A model generated the notes under the pieces. The model was not told the DNA's origin, did no database searches, and was given only the letters and a program-made list of their open reading frames with translations. Shown here one piece after another: positions 33,206 through 46,065 of a stretch of 64,000 bases of DNA. Position numbers and translations under genes: made by a program. Numbering within the stretch: the stretch's first letter is position 1; every line of letters starts with the position of its first letter. This stretch comes from Erwinia pyri (GTDB taxonomy: Bacteria; Pseudomonadota; Gammaproteobacteria; Enterobacterales; Enterobacteriaceae), in assembly GCF_030758455.1 (NCBI RefSeq), contig NZ_CP132353.1, positions 3,720,001 to 3,784,000 of the forward strand, read 5' to 3'.

Positions 33206-33675
33206 ACGCCTGACGCCCGCTTTTACTGAATATCTTCATCGCAAGGCACTGCTGCTTAGCGGGAGTTGTCGACAATTACACTGAACAAAGGGCGAAAGAA
33301 AAGCGGTTTCTTCTGGTAAGGAATTCTTTTGCAGTGCGATCGTTTTGTTATTACTGCGGCCCGCGCGCTAATTCAAGTTGACCTGTTCAAACATCGCCGC
33401 TTATTTAGCTTTATCTGCTGAGATGAATAATTTTCTAAAGATAATTATCTGAACGCAGCGTGATTACCCTGCTGATTTACCCATAAGTTTTTCCTATGCA
33501 ACCTATTGATTAAAAAGTTATTCCTCTGAATCTGATTCCTCTTCCGCCCTCTTTAAAGCGCTGCAGATAAAAGCGAAGCCGGCCCCTCTTCCTTTTTGTT
33601 CTGCCTTTAGCCGCAGCGCCAGAATAATTTTCCCGCCCCTTTTCAGGCTGAACGATTTTAACCTTACAGCTCAGG
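33206..33675. other. AT-rich intergenic region where E. coli has leuO
   Basis: About 470 bases between the ilvI and leu promoters. No LysR-type gene or fragment of one is visible, so leuO is absent from this site. A 62-codon minus-strand frame at 33510-33698 gives a very basic peptide without recognisable features and is not called. 33400-33540 is AT-rich and would suit Lrp or H-NS binding (inference). Confidence 0.65.
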
Positions 33676-33705
33676 TTGACATCGCCCCCGCAAATCAAGT
33701 ATCAA
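33676..33705 (+). promoter_or_regulatory. leuLABCD promoter
   Basis: CAGGTTGACAT carries a perfect -35 TTGACA; TATCAA lies 18 bases on. The -10 ends 33 bases before the leuL ATG. The sequence around the -35 resembles the E. coli leu promoter. Confidence 0.75.
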
Positions 33706-33738
33706 TAAGGGAACAGCAAATTAATGAGGTCTGATTCA

Positions 33739-33825
33739 ATGATTCGTACCGCTCGCCTACTCGGTCTACTACTAAACGCATCTCCATTGCGCGGTAGACT
33801 TGTGGGCGAAGAAATGAATCACTGA
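33739..33825 (+). CDS. leuL: leu operon leader peptide
   Basis: 28-residue peptide MIRTARLLGLLLNASPLRGR followed by LVGEEMNH. The control codons are a Leu cluster, CTA CTC at residues 7-8 and CTA CTA CTA at 10-12; CTA is a rare codon, as in the E. coli leader. Ribosome stalling here when leucyl-tRNA is scarce allows read-through of the terminator at 33847-33873. Preceded by AATGAGGT as ribosome site. Confidence 0.92.
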   Translation: MIRTARLLGLLLNASPLRGRLVGEEMNH

Positions 33826-33846
33826 TTCAGGCTTGCAAAACTAAAG

Positions 33847-33873
33847 AACCCGCGCCAATGCGCGGGTTTTTTT
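33847..33873 (+). terminator. leu operon attenuator
   Basis: AACCCGCGC and GCGCGGGTT form a 9-bp stem with a 4-base loop, followed by a run of seven T. It lies between leuL and leuA and is the conditional terminator of leucine-controlled attenuation. Confidence 0.93.
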
Positions 33874-33916
33874 ATGCTCGTTTTATGGCGAGGCAAACAC
33901 GACAAGGAATATGCAT

Positions 33917-36576
<2,660 letters not shown>

Positions 36577-36578
36577 CT

Positions 36579-37976
36579 ATGAAAACATTATACGAGAAAC
36601 TGTTTGATGCCCATGCAGTGGTAGAGACGCCCGGTGAAACGCCGCTGCTCTACATTGACCGGCATCTGGTGCATGAAGTGACCTCGGCACAGGCTTTTGA
36701 CGGCCTGCGGGCGCATCATCGCCCGGTGCGTCAGCCCGCCAAAACCTTTGCGACGATGGATCACAACGTTTCCACCCAGACGCGGGATATCAATGCCAGC
36801 GGCGAGATGGCGCGTATTCAGATGTCGATGCTGATCAAAAACTGTGAAGAGTTCGGCGTCCGGCTCTATGACCTCAAGCACCCTTTCCAGGGCATTGTGC
36901 ATGTCATTGGCCCTGAACAGGGCCTGTCACTGCCGGGCATGACCATCGTTTGTGGCGATTCCCATACTTCCACGCACGGCGCTTTCGGCGCGCTGGCCTT
37001 TGGTATCGGCACGTCGGAAGTTGAGCATGTGCTGGCGACGCAGACGCTGAAGCAGTCCCGTGCGAAGACCATGAAAATAGAAGTGGTTGGGCAAACGGCC
37101 CCGGGCATCACCGCCAAAGATATCGCGCTGGCAATTATCGGTAAAACCGGCAGCGGCGGCGGCAACGGCCACGTGGTGGAATTTTGCGGCCCGGCGGTGG
37201 AAGCGCTCAGCATGGAAGGCCGCATGACATTGTGCAACATGGCGATTGAGCTGGGTGCCAAAGCGGGCCTGGTTGGGCCCGATGAGACGACCTTCAACTA
37301 TGTGAAAGGTCGCCAGTTTGCGCCGAAAGGTGCGGAGTGGGATGCAGCCGTAGCCTACTGGCGCACGCTGAAAACCGACAGCGACGCGCGTTTTGATAAA
37401 GTGGTGACGCTGGATGCCGCCGATATTGCCCCGCAGGTGACCTGGGGCACCAATCCGGGTCAGGTTATCGCCGTCGATGCGCTTATCCCCGATCCCGCTT
37501 CTTTCCAGGATCCGACCGAGCGTGCTTCTGCTGAAAAAGCGCTGGCCTATATGGATCTCAAGCCGGGCATCAAAATGACCGACGTCAGGATCGATAAAGT
37601 GTTTATAGGATCCTGTACTAATTCACGGATCGAAGATCTGCGTGCCGCCGCGCTGGTAGTGAAAGGCCATAAGATTGCGGCAGGCGTTCAGGCCTATGTG
37701 GTGCCTGGCTCAGGGCCGGTGAAAGCGCAGGCGGAAGCGGAAGGACTGGATAAAATCTTCCTCGACGCGGGATTTGAATGGCGCCTGCCCGGCTGCTCTA
37801 TGTGTCTGGCGATGAACAATGACCGGCTGAATCCGGGAGAGCGCTGCGCCTCTACCAGCAACCGCAATTTCGAAGGTCGTCAGGGCCGCGGTGGGCGGAC
37901 GCATTTGCTGAGCCCGGCAATGGCCGCCGCGGCTGCGGTCGCCGGCCACTTCGCTGACATTCGCGAATTACGCTAA
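36579..37976 (+). CDS. leuC: 3-isopropylmalate dehydratase large subunit
   Basis: 4Fe-4S aconitase-family subunit that isomerises 2- to 3-isopropylmalate with LeuD. 465 residues against 466 in E. coli. Cluster cysteines are visible in [12 protein letters not shown] and in GCSMC near the C-terminus ([15 protein letters not shown]). [22 protein letters not shown] and [13 protein letters not shown] are family signatures. Confidence 0.97.
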   Translation: MKTLYEKLFDAHAVVETPGETPLLYIDRHLVHEVTSAQAFDGLRAHHRPVRQPAKTFATMDHNVSTQTRDINASGEMARIQMSMLIKNCEEFGVRLYDLKHPFQGIVHVIGPEQGLSLPGMTIVCGDSHTSTHGAFGALAFGIGTSEVEHVLATQTLKQSRAKTMKIEVVGQTAPGITAKDIALAIIGKTGSGGGNGHVVEFCGPAVEALSMEGRMTLCNMAIELGAKAGLVGPDETTFNYVKGRQFAPKGAEWDAAVAYWRTLKTDSDARFDKVVTLDAADIAPQVTWGTNPGQVIAVDALIPDPASFQDPTERASAEKALAYMDLKPGIKMTDVRIDKVFIGSCTNSRIEDLRAAALVVKGHKIAAGVQAYVVPGSGPVKAQAEAEGLDKIFLDAGFEWRLPGCSMCLAMNNDRLNPGERCASTSNRNFEGRQGRGGRTHLLSPAMAAAAAVAGHFADIRELR

Positions 37977-37985
37977 GGAATCTCT

Positions 37986-38591
37986 ATGGCAAAGAAATTT
38001 ACCCGGCATACCGGCATCGTGGTGCCGATGGATGCGGCAAACGTCGATACCGACGCCATTATCCCCAAGCAATTTTTGCAGATGGTGACGCGTACCGGTT
38101 TTGGCCGCAATCTGTTTTACGACTGGCGCTATAGCGATGCCGAAGGCCAGATCCCCAATCCCGATTTCGTGCTGAACAAACCCGCTTTTCAGGGCGCCAG
38201 CATCATGCTGACCCGTGAAAACTTCGGCTGCGGATCCTCCCGCGAGCATGCACCCTGGGCGCTGACCGATTATGGTATTCAGGCGATTATCGGCAGCGAT
38301 TTTGCCGATATCTTCGGCAATAACTCGTTTAATAACCAGCTGTTGCTGGTGACATTAAGCGAAGAGGAGGTTGAGGAGTTATTCCAACTGGTCGCCAGCC
38401 AGCCCGGCGTAAGCATTACCGTTGATCTTGAACAGCAGGAGGTGATCGCCGGTGAAAAGCATTACCCCTTCACCATCGATGCCTTCCGCCGCCACTGCCT
38501 GATCAACGGGCTGGATAACATCGGCCTGACGCTGCAGCATGATGCTGACATTACGGCATACGAGCAGAAGCAACCCGTGTTCTTACGCTAG
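37986..38591 (+). CDS. leuD: 3-isopropylmalate dehydratase small subunit
   Basis: Swivel-domain partner of LeuC. 201 residues. N-terminus [27 protein letters not shown]; the phosphate-binding loop [15 protein letters not shown] is present. Last gene of leuABCD; a long hairpin follows and reaches into the convergent setA stop codon. Confidence 0.97.
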   Translation: MAKKFTRHTGIVVPMDAANVDTDAIIPKQFLQMVTRTGFGRNLFYDWRYSDAEGQIPNPDFVLNKPAFQGASIMLTRENFGCGSSREHAPWALTDYGIQAIIGSDFADIFGNNSFNNQLLLVTLSEEEVEELFQLVASQPGVSITVDLEQQEVIAGEKHYPFTIDAFRRHCLINGLDNIGLTLQHDADITAYEQKQPVFLR

Positions 38592-38599
38592 GGCCTTAA

Positions 38600-38634
38600 T
38601 GAGGAGTGTCTGATACAGGGTCAGCCACTCCTCA
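38600..38634. terminator. Hairpin between convergent leuD and setA
   Basis: TGAGGAGTG and CACTCCTCA pair perfectly over 9 bp, with an inner CTGA/TCAG stem. The right arm includes the setA stop codon. There is no U-tract, so bidirectional termination is plausible but unproven. Confidence 0.45.
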
Positions 38635-39810
38635 GACATCCTTCACCTTTGCCGACATCACCAGCGCGCCGAGTGCAAGCACCAGCGCTGCCCAGTAGAC
38701 CGAATAGTGCCCAAACGTCTCCGCCAGCGCGCCCTGCAGCAGTCCGGCAAGGATCACGCCAGTAGAAATGCTGTTGGTAAACAGCGTGGTCGCCGCGCCT
38801 GGCCTGCCAGGCATCAAATCCTGAAAATAGAGCATGCCAATGCCGGCCACAATGCCAATAAAGATGGCGTTGAAAATCTGCAAAGCCATCAGCGCAGCAC
38901 GCGACTGGAACAGCACCAGTCCCAGATAAAATAGCGCGCCAGCCGCCACGGCAAACAGCATCATTTTTCGTTTGCCAAAACGTTTTACATAGTGACCCGC
39001 CAGCAGCATGGCGGGAATTTCCAGCCCCGCCGCTACGCCCATCAGCAACCCCGCCAGCCGGTCAGGCATGCCCAGTACGCTGCTGATATAGAGCGGCATA
39101 TCAATGATATACATGGTGTTGCAGGTCCACATCAGCAGCGAGGCCAGAAACAGCAGCCGCACATCCCGGTTCTTCCATGCGCTGATTTGCGTAATCACCA
39201 CTTCCGGCGGCTGTTCCACGCGTGGCACCGAAGGCAGTGCAAACCAGATCAGCGCGATACAGACCACAAACAGGCCTGCGGCGATGGTAAACATGGTGGT
39301 AAAGCCGTAATTGAGCGCCAGCGCAAAGGAGAGCGGCGGGCCAATAACCCAGGCCAGCGAGAGCTGCGCACGCATCACCGAGCTGAACATCACCACTTCC
39401 CTTGCGGAGCTGTCGGCATACTCACGCGCCAGCGCAAAAATTTGTGGCATCGACACGCTGGCCAGCGCAGAGAGCAGCACGCCGAACGTGATCAGCGTCA
39501 GATAGTCCCGGCTGAAGGCAAACAGCAGCGCATTGCCTATCGCCATTACGCAGCAAAACAGGATCAGCATACGGCGATCGCCGCGGTTGTCCGACCGCTT
39601 CGCCAGCAGAATACTTACCGCAATGCCGGCTATCGCATTCACGGTGTAGAACAGCCCGACCCAGAATGGCCGCACCGCAACTTCACGCGTGAGGAACAGG
39701 CTCAGGGTGGGTGCCTGCAGCGCACCCGCCACCCCGACCATAAACGAGACGGCCATAAAAGCCAGATAAACAGGATTAATACGACGGCGACGCGTAAGCA
39801 GCAATTTCAT
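38632..39810 (-). CDS. setA: Sugar efflux transporter SetA
   Basis: Major facilitator superfamily exporter of glucosides and lactose analogues, linked to glucose-phosphate stress in E. coli. 392 residues, the same length as E. coli SetA, from MKLLLTRRRRINPVYLAF. An upstream in-frame start would add 15 residues. Twelve membrane helices expected; VAGALQAPTLSLFLTREV, REVVMFSSVMRAQLSLAWVIGPPL and WTCNTMYIIDMPLYIS match the family closely. It lies downstream of sgrS on the same strand, as in E. coli. Confidence 0.95.
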   Translation of the reverse strand: MKLLLTRRRRINPVYLAFMAVSFMVGVAGALQAPTLSLFLTREVAVRPFWVGLFYTVNAIAGIAVSILLAKRSDNRGDRRMLILFCCVMAIGNALLFAFSRDYLTLITFGVLLSALASVSMPQIFALAREYADSSAREVVMFSSVMRAQLSLAWVIGPPLSFALALNYGFTTMFTIAAGLFVVCIALIWFALPSVPRVEQPPEVVITQISAWKNRDVRLLFLASLLMWTCNTMYIIDMPLYISSVLGMPDRLAGLLMGVAAGLEIPAMLLAGHYVKRFGKRKMMLFAVAAGALFYLGLVLFQSRAALMALQIFNAIFIGIVAGIGMLYFQDLMPGRPGAATTLFTNSISTGVILAGLLQGALAETFGHYSVYWAALVLALGALVMSAKVKDV

Positions 39811-39887
39811 GCCGGGTCCTTCAGGAAGATTAAGCCGCCCCAGCTGAGGCGACAAACAGCAAGCATAGAAGAAAACATGAACCCACG

Positions 39888-39996
39888 AAAAAAGCCAGCC
39901 GGGGTAGCCGCGGCTGGCAGGTGAAACTGCACCTTACTCAGAATGATAAGTGGATGTCAGAGCGCCATTCCGGGGAATGCCTCCCGCTCTTTCATC
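39888..39996 (-). ncRNA. sgrS: Small RNA SgrS, short form without sgrT
   Basis: On the minus strand an RNA of about 109 nt starting GATGAAAGAGCGGG, which resembles the E. coli SgrS 5' end GATGAAGCAAGG. A -10 CATACT lies 7 bases upstream at 40004-40009. The ptsG-pairing region is kept as CTGAGTAAGGTG plus TTTCACC (E. coli CTGAGTATTGGTG). The 3' end is an intrinsic terminator, GCCAGCC / GGCTGGC followed by TTTTTT. It is half the size of the 227-nt E. coli RNA and has no room for the 43-codon sgrT. Divergent from sgrR and upstream of setA, the standard arrangement. The exact 5' end is inferred. Confidence 0.85.
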
Positions 39997-40063
39997 TTCA
40001 GCCAGTATGATCTTAATATAGGGCAAGAAAAACAGACTGAATTTTTTCAAAGGTTCCCCTTTT

Positions 40064-41725
40064 ATGTCCTCTGCCCGTCTGCAACAACAGTTTATCCGGC
40101 TCTGGCAAAGCTGCGAAGGCGAGTCTCAGGAGACAACGCTTAACGATCTCGCTCTACAGTTAAACTGTTCGCGGCGGCATATGCGCAATCTTCTTAACGC
40201 TATGGAGGCGGAAGGCTGGCTGGCGTGGCACTCCGTCGCGGGCCGCGGCAAGCGTTCAACGCTCCGCTTTTTCTGTACCGGCTTGGCTCTGCAGCAGCAG
40301 CGGGCCGAGGCGCTGCTGGAAAACGATCTTATTGACCAGCTGGTGCCGCTGGTCGGCGATAAAAAAGCGGTGAGAAGCATGCTGCTCTCCCATCTTGGCC
40401 GCAGTTTTCGTCAGGGAAAGCATATTCTCCGCGTGCTCTATTATCGTTCGCTGCTTAATCTGGCACCCGGCAAGCCGTTACGCCGTTCAGAGACGCACCT
40501 CGCCCGACAGATCTTCAGCAGCCTGACCCGTATAAATGAGGAAAATGGGGAAATCGAACCCGATATCGCCCACCACTGGCAGCAGATCACGCCGCTGCAC
40601 TGGCGCTTTTACCTGCGCCCCGCTATCCATTTTCATCATGGTCGTGAACTGGAAACGGACGATATCATCGCTACGCTGGTGCGTTTAAAACCGCAGCCGC
40701 TCTTTTCTCATTTCGATACGATTACCTCTTCAGCGCCCTGGACACTGGATATCACTCTTAACCAGCCCGACGGCTGGCTGCCCTGGCTGCTGGGCAGCGT
40801 CAGCGCCATGATCCTGCCGAGAGAGTGGCAATCCCTGCCAGACTTCGCCCGACAGCCGATCGGCACCGGCCCCTATGCCGTGGTGCGCAATCAGCCCTCC
40901 CAGCTCAGGATCCAGGCTTTTGATGACTATTTCGGTTTCCGCGCGCTGATTGATGAGGTCAATATCTGGGTCTTACCGGAAATCAGTGAAGAGCTGGTCT
41001 ATTCCGGCGTGAAGCTGGAAGGCAGCAGCCTGGAAGAGAAATCGGAAGAGAGCCGTCTGGAAGAGGGATGTTATTTTTTGCTGTTTGACCAGCGCTCACC
41101 CCTGGGCCGGGATGAAGAGGTGCGCCGCTGGGTCAGCATGCTCTTCAACCCTATCGCCCTGTTGAACCAGGCGGGGCCGGGCTACCAGCGCTACTGGTTT
41201 CCTGCCTGGGGACTGCTGCCGCGCTGGCATCATCGGCGGGAGGTGAAGACCCCAGCCAAACCCGCCGGGCTGACTACGCTGACCCTGACCTGGTATAACG
41301 ACCATGTTGAGCATCAGGGCATCGCCAATGCATTGCGCCCCCTGCTGGCGGAACAGGGCGTGGAGCTGATCGCTCAACAGGTGGATTATGACATCTGGCA
41401 CCGCGGCGAAGCGGAGAGCGATATCTGGCTGGGCAGCGCCAACTTCACGCTGCCGCTGGAGTTTTCCCTGTTTGCGCTGCTGTATGAAATTCCGCTGGTT
41501 CATCACTGCGTGACGCTGGACTGGCAGCAGGATGCCAGGCGCTGGCGTGAGCAGAAGCTGCCGCTGGCGGAGTGGAGTCAGCAGCTTATTAATACCTGGA
41601 CTCTGCATCCGCTGTTTCATCACTGGCTGCTGCTGGAGGGCCAGCGCAGCATGCGCGGCGTCAGGATGAATACGCTTGGCTGGTTTGACTTCAAATCTGC
41701 CTGGTTCGCGCCGCCGGAATCATGA
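40064..41725 (+). CDS. sgrR: Transcriptional regulator SgrR
   Basis: Activator of sgrS under glucose-phosphate stress. 553 residues. The N-terminal winged helix-turn-helix (about 1-110) includes [30 protein letters not shown]. The C-terminal two-thirds resembles a solute-binding protein of the oligopeptide/nickel type (from about 165, [27 protein letters not shown]...[14 protein letters not shown]) and is the presumed ligand sensor. Divergent from sgrS with short spacing, so both promoters share the gap. Confidence 0.95.
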   Translation: MSSARLQQQFIRLWQSCEGESQETTLNDLALQLNCSRRHMRNLLNAMEAEGWLAWHSVAGRGKRSTLRFFCTGLALQQQRAEALLENDLIDQLVPLVGDKKAVRSMLLSHLGRSFRQGKHILRVLYYRSLLNLAPGKPLRRSETHLARQIFSSLTRINEENGEIEPDIAHHWQQITPLHWRFYLRPAIHFHHGRELETDDIIATLVRLKPQPLFSHFDTITSSAPWTLDITLNQPDGWLPWLLGSVSAMILPREWQSLPDFARQPIGTGPYAVVRNQPSQLRIQAFDDYFGFRALIDEVNIWVLPEISEELVYSGVKLEGSSLEEKSEESRLEEGCYFLLFDQRSPLGRDEEVRRWVSMLFNPIALLNQAGPGYQRYWFPAWGLLPRWHHRREVKTPAKPAGLTTLTLTWYNDHVEHQGIANALRPLLAEQGVELIAQQVDYDIWHRGEAESDIWLGSANFTLPLEFSLFALLYEIPLVHHCVTLDWQQDARRWREQKLPLAEWSQQLINTWTLHPLFHHWLLLEGQRSMRGVRMNTLGWFDFKSAWFAPPES

Positions 41726-41763
41726 GGCTTTCGCTAAAGCCGGTAAATCACTAGAATGAACCG

Positions 41764-41857
41764 TTCTCAACGGGGTGCGTTAGCGGTGTTTCATCGCCAG
41801 CGCTGAGAAAAACCCGTCGAACCTGATCCGGATAATGCCGGCGTAGGGATTTGAGAG
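41764..41857 (+). promoter_or_regulatory. TPP riboswitch (thi box) upstream of thiB
   Basis: All conserved parts are visible in order: GGGGTGC, GCTGAGA, ACCCGT, GAACCTGATCCGGATAATGCC and GGCGTAGGGA. The P1 helix is closed by TCTCAA (41765-41770) and TTGAGA (41851-41856). It precedes the thiamine transporter operon and should shut it down when TPP is plentiful. CTCTC at 41886-41890, seven bases before the thiB ribosome site, could pair with the P1 3' strand. Confidence 0.95.
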
Positions 41858-41908
41858 TGTGTTACCTACTCAGATCCTTTGCGACCTCTCACCTTCAAGG
41901 AACGCAAA

Positions 41909-42892
41909 GTGTTAAAAAAAGTACTGCCCCTGCTGCTGCTCAGCGCCCCGGTTTTCGCGGCGAAACCTGTTTTAACCGTCTACACCTATGACTCCTTCTC
42001 TGCCGACTGGGGTCCCGGTCCCGCCATTAAAAAAGCCTTTGAAGCCAACTGCGGCTGCGAACTGAAATATGTTGCGCTGGAGGATGGCGTGTCGCTGCTG
42101 AACCGTCTGCGGATGGAAGGCAAAAACAGTAAAGCGGATGTGGTGCTGGGCCTGGATAACAATCTGCTGGATGCCGCTGAGAAAACGGGTCTGTTTGCAC
42201 AAAGCCAGGTGGATACCAGCCAGACAACGCTGCCTGGCGGCTGGCATGATAAAACCTTTGTGCCCTATGACTATGGCTGGTTCGCCTTCGTCTATGACAA
42301 AACCAAGCTGCAAAATCCGCCCAAAAGCCTGAAGGAGCTGGTCGAGACCGATCGCCCGCTCAAGGTGATTTACGAAGATCCCCGCACCAGTACGCCAGGG
42401 CTGGGGCTGCTGCTGTGGATGCAGAAAGTCTTTGGCGACCAGACGCCGGAAGCCTGGCAGAAGCTGGCGAAGAAAACGGTCACCGTGACCAAAGGGTGGA
42501 GCGAAGCCTACGGCCTGTTCCTTAAAGGGGAAGGTGATATGGTGCTGAGCTACACCACCTCTCCCGCTTACCATCTGATCGAAGAGAAAAAAGAGCAGTA
42601 TGCGGCGGCTAACTTCAGTGAAGGGCACTATCTGCAGGTCGAGGTAGCCGGAAAGCTCAAGGCCAGTAAGCAGCCTGAACTGGCGCAGAAGTTCATGAAA
42701 TTTATGCTGGAAAAGCCGTTCCAGCAGAGCATTCCAACCGGCAACTGGATGTATCCGGTGGTAAAAAGCACGCTGCCTGTCGGGTTTGATACGTTAACTG
42801 TGCCCGCCACCTCGCTACAGTACACGCCGCAAGAAGTCGCCAGCCAGCGCAGCCAATGGATCAATGCATGGCAACGCGCCGTCAGCCGCTGA
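41909..42892 (+). CDS. thiB: Thiamine/TPP periplasmic binding protein
   Basis: Binding protein (TbpA) of the thiamine ABC transporter. 327 residues, E. coli length, from a GTG that follows AAGGA by 7 bases and gives MLKKVLPLLLLSAPVFA, a signal peptide cut near residue 17. The mature part has LTVYTYDSFSADWGPG, VLGLDNNLLD, YEDPRTSTPGLGLLLWMQ and TKGWSEAYGLFLKGE. An upstream TTG in frame lacks family support. Confidence 0.95.
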   Translation: MLKKVLPLLLLSAPVFAAKPVLTVYTYDSFSADWGPGPAIKKAFEANCGCELKYVALEDGVSLLNRLRMEGKNSKADVVLGLDNNLLDAAEKTGLFAQSQVDTSQTTLPGGWHDKTFVPYDYGWFAFVYDKTKLQNPPKSLKELVETDRPLKVIYEDPRTSTPGLGLLLWMQKVFGDQTPEAWQKLAKKTVTVTKGWSEAYGLFLKGEGDMVLSYTTSPAYHLIEEKKEQYAAANFSEGHYLQVEVAGKLKASKQPELAQKFMKFMLEKPFQQSIPTGNWMYPVVKSTLPVGFDTLTVPATSLQYTPQEVASQRSQWINAWQRAVSR

Positions 42893-44478
42893 TAGCTGGC
42901 TGGCTGGTGCCCGGTACGCTGGCAGCCTTGCTGCTGGTCGCCGTGGCCCTGCTGGCCTTTGCTGCGCTCTGGGCCAGCGCGCCGGAAATCGATCCGGCTC
43001 AACTCTGGCAGGATGACTACCTCTGGCACGTGCTGCGCTTCTCTTTCTGGCAGGCTTTCCTTTCCGCCATGCTGGCGGTTGGGCCTGCCATTCCCCTTGC
43101 GCGGGCGCTCTACCGACGGCGTTTTCCCGGCAGAGAAACGCTGCTGCGACTTTGCGCAATGACGCTGGTGCTGCCGGTGCTGGTGGCCGTCTTTGGTCTG
43201 CTCAGCGTTTACGGGCGTACCGGCTGGCTTGCGGGGCTCTGCTCGTTACTGGGCATCCAGTACACCTTTACCCCTTATGGCCTGCAAGGCATTCTGCTGG
43301 CGCACGTGTTTTTTAATCTGCCTCTGGCTACCCGCCTGCTTTTGCAGGCGCTGGAGCAGATCCCCGCCGAGCAGCGGCAGCTGGCGGCGCAGTTAGGCCT
43401 GCGGGGCTGGAACCATTTCAGCGTGGTGGAGTGGCCCTGGCTGCGGCGGCAGATGCTGCCTGCGGGCGCGCTGATCTTTATGCTTTGCTTTGCCAGTTTT
43501 GCTACCGTGCTGTCGCTGGGCGGCGGCCCCAAAGCCACCACTATTGAGCTGGCTATCTTCCAGGCGCTGAATTTTGATTACGATCCCGGCCGGGCCGCAC
43601 TGCTGGCGCTGATCCAGATGGTTTGCTGTCTGGGCCTGGTGATGCTGAGCCAGTGGCTGAGTAAAGTGCTGCCTTCGGGTACCGCCAGCCTCAGCGGCTG
43701 GCGAAATCCTGAAGACAGCCTGCCGGCAAAAGTGTGGGACGTGCTGCTTATCGCCTGCGCGCTGATTTTACTGCTTCCTCCCCTGCTCGCCGTGATTGCC
43801 GACGGCGTAAATCAGGGGCTTCCTGCCGTGTTAGAGCAACCCGCGCTCTGGCAGGCAACATTGACCTCTTTACGCATTGCGCTGGGTGCTGGCCTGCTCT
43901 GTGTGATCCTCACAGTGATGCTGCTGTGGAGCAGCCGCGAGCTCAGGCTCCGTCAGCGCCCCGTCTCTGCCCACGCCCTTGAGCTCAGCGGCATGCTGAT
44001 CCTGGCGATGCCGGGTATCGTGCTGGCCACCGGCTTTTTCCTGCTGCTCAATACCACCGCAGGCCTGCCGGACTCTGCGGACGGCATCGTGATCTTCACT
44101 AATGCGCTGATGGCCATTCCCTACGCCATGAAGGTGATGGAAAACCCGCTGCGCGATCTGGCCGAACGCTATAACCGCCTCTGCCTTTCGCTGGATATTC
44201 GCGGCCTGAACCGCCTCAGGCTGATTGAAGTCAGAGCCCTGAAGCGCCCGCTCGCTCAGGCGCTGGCGTTTGCCTGCGTGCTGTCGATTGGGGATTTTGG
44301 CGTGGTCGCGCTGTTCGGCAATGAGGGCTTTCGCACGCTGCCATTTTACCTTTATCAGCAGATGGGCTCCTACCGTACCCAGGATGGCGCAGTCACGGCG
44401 CTGCTGCTGCTGCTGCTCTGTTTCCTTCTCTTTACCCTGATTGAAAAACTGCCGGGACGCCATGCTGACGCTGACTAA
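42868..44478 (+). CDS. thiP: Thiamine ABC transporter permease
   Basis: Inner-membrane channel of the thiamine/TPP importer. 536 residues from [16 protein letters not shown], overlapping thiB by 25 bases. Two fused permease halves: each carries an EAA-type loop, [17 protein letters not shown] and [20 protein letters not shown]. Several membrane helices are visible, for example [21 protein letters not shown] and [22 protein letters not shown]. It pairs with ThiB and ThiQ. Confidence 0.95.
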   Translation: MATRRQPLIAGWLVPGTLAALLLVAVALLAFAALWASAPEIDPAQLWQDDYLWHVLRFSFWQAFLSAMLAVGPAIPLARALYRRRFPGRETLLRLCAMTLVLPVLVAVFGLLSVYGRTGWLAGLCSLLGIQYTFTPYGLQGILLAHVFFNLPLATRLLLQALEQIPAEQRQLAAQLGLRGWNHFSVVEWPWLRRQMLPAGALIFMLCFASFATVLSLGGGPKATTIELAIFQALNFDYDPGRAALLALIQMVCCLGLVMLSQWLSKVLPSGTASLSGWRNPEDSLPAKVWDVLLIACALILLLPPLLAVIADGVNQGLPAVLEQPALWQATLTSLRIALGAGLLCVILTVMLLWSSRELRLRQRPVSAHALELSGMLILAMPGIVLATGFFLLLNTTAGLPDSADGIVIFTNALMAIPYAMKVMENPLRDLAERYNRLCLSLDIRGLNRLRLIEVRALKRPLAQALAFACVLSIGDFGVVALFGNEGFRTLPFYLYQQMGSYRTQDGAVTALLLLLLCFLLFTLIEKLPGRHADAD

Positions 44479-45163
44479 TCTGACTTATCTCTACAACCAT
44501 CTGCCGATGCGTTTTTCCCTGAGTATGCAGGCCGGAGAGAGGCTGGCGATTCTGGGGCCCAGCGGCGCCGGGAAAAGCACACTGCTCAGTCTGATAGCGG
44601 GTTTTTTGCAGATTAACAGCGGCGAGCTGCGGCTTAGTGGCGAAGATCACAGCCATACGCCCCCCGCCCGTCGCCCGGTATCCATGCTTTTTCAGGAGAA
44701 CAATCTGTTTCCCCATCTGACGGTGGCGCAGAATATTGGCCTGGGCTTACATCCCGGCCTGAAGCTGAGTCAGGCTCATAAGCAGACTTTGCAGCAGATT
44801 GCGCAGCGCGTTGGGTTGGAAACCTATCTGCAGCGCCTTCCGGGCCAGCTTTCCGGTGGTCAGCGGCAGCGTGCTGCCCTGGCCCGCTGTCTGGTGCGTC
44901 AGCAGCCGATCCTGCTGCTGGACGAGCCTTTTTCTGCCCTGGATCCTGCTCTGCGCAAGGAGATGCTGCAGCTGGTGGATGAAGTGTGCCGGGAGCGGCA
45001 AATCACGCTGTTGATGGTCTCGCACAGCATTGAAGACGCCGCGCGCATTGCGCCGCGCAGCGTGCTGATTGTTGACGGACGGGTTTACTGGGATGGCAGC
45101 ACCGAAATGCTGCTGAAAGGCGAAGTCGCTGAGGCGGAAGTATTGGGCATCAGCCTGCGCTGA
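44462..45163 (+). CDS. thiQ: Thiamine ABC transporter ATP-binding protein
   Basis: ATPase subunit of ThiBPQ. 233 residues from [16 protein letters not shown], overlapping thiP by 17 bases. Walker [10 protein letters not shown] at 32-40, Q-loop Gln near 78, signature LSGGQRQR near 130-137, Walker B LLLDEP near 151-156, and the switch His in [14 protein letters not shown]. Confidence 0.96.
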   Translation: MLTLTNLTYLYNHLPMRFSLSMQAGERLAILGPSGAGKSTLLSLIAGFLQINSGELRLSGEDHSHTPPARRPVSMLFQENNLFPHLTVAQNIGLGLHPGLKLSQAHKQTLQQIAQRVGLETYLQRLPGQLSGGQRQRAALARCLVRQQPILLLDEPFSALDPALRKEMLQLVDEVCRERQITLLMVSHSIEDAARIAPRSVLIVDGRVYWDGSTEMLLKGEVAEAEVLGISLR

Positions 45164-45188
45164 AAGTTACGTCGCCCATAAGCCACCC

Positions 45189-45965
45189 TTAATGCCCGAT
45201 AAAGACCTGCCACAACAGCTGGCGGAAAACCGGCATCATCGGATGGAATTGCAGGGCGACAAGGCTTGCCAGGGCGGCCACTATCATCAGCGGCGCCAGC
45301 CAGCGCAGACGGCTTGGCGGCAGGTAAGCTGTCGCCCAGTCGCTCTGTTTTCTGGCCCGCAACCAGCGCCAGCCAAGCCAGCCGCCCAGCCATACCAGCA
45401 GCGCTACCGCCAGCAGGATCCATTTGAACAGGCTGCTGCTGGCCCCTTTCGGCACATCAATCGCCACGCCAGCCAGAATGCCCGGCAACAGATAGAGCGG
45501 CGGCCAGAGCAGGCAGCCAATGATGTTTGGCGGGATAAACTTCTTGACCGGCAGCTCCAGCATTCCCGCTACCAGCGGGATCAGGGGGCGTGTCGGCCCC
45601 ACAAAACGCCCGACAATAATGGTAAACATACTGTGCTGATGCAGCGCGTGTTCGGTTTTATCCATCAGCCCCTGGTGCTTTTTGATAAAGGACCAGCGGT
45701 GCAGCGGACCCTTGAACTGCCAGCCAATCAGATAGGAGATCCAGTCCCCTACCAGACAGCCGATCGTCCCTGCCAGCCAGGCGGGATAGAGGCCAATCTG
45801 TCCGCTGCCAATCAGCGCACCGAAAGAGGCCATCAGAACGGTGCCGGGCAGCAGCAGGCCGACCAGCGCCAGCGACTCCAGAAAGGTGATCAGCCCAACG
45901 GCCATCAGCGACCAGGCCAGCGATTGCGTGATTAAATGTTCCAGCCAGGCTTCCATACTTTCCAT
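45189..45965 (-). CDS. yabI: DedA-family membrane protein YabI
   Basis: Inner-membrane protein of the DedA/SNARE-associated family, whose members are linked to undecaprenyl phosphate or lipid recycling and proton motive force. 258 residues. Family signatures: FLESLALVGLLLPGTVLMA, GCLVGDWISYLIGW, and FTIIVGRFVGPTRPLIPLVAGML with the conserved Arg residues. The start may be the second ATG, three codons later. In E. coli araC follows; here polB is next. Confidence 0.93.
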   Translation of the reverse strand: MESMEAWLEHLITQSLAWSLMAVGLITFLESLALVGLLLPGTVLMASFGALIGSGQIGLYPAWLAGTIGCLVGDWISYLIGWQFKGPLHRWSFIKKHQGLMDKTEHALHQHSMFTIIVGRFVGPTRPLIPLVAGMLELPVKKFIPPNIIGCLLWPPLYLLPGILAGVAIDVPKGASSSLFKWILLAVALLVWLGGWLGWRWLRARKQSDWATAYLPPSRLRWLAPLMIVAALASLVALQFHPMMPVFRQLLWQVFIGH

Positions 45966-46065
45966 ATTCTCTTTCTGTTTGAGGTCGGATTGTCCTGAGC
46001 CACCCCCGATCCGTCAAGGTCTGAATTGTATGGAATACTGACAGAGCCGTTGCCGGTCACGAGAA

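Noticed and set aside
33510..33698. 62-codon basic minus-strand frame in the ilvI-leu gap
   Set aside because: No ribosome site or family match; it overlaps the leu promoter and its composition looks random.
38992..39924. 310-codon plus-strand frame opposite setA, extending over sgrS
   Set aside because: Composition rich in Arg, Gln and His, typical of a reverse frame of a membrane protein; no family features.
39957..39995. 12-codon frame within sgrS as a possible remnant sgrT
   Set aside because: It starts at the second base of the RNA with no ribosome site and shows no similarity to SgrT.
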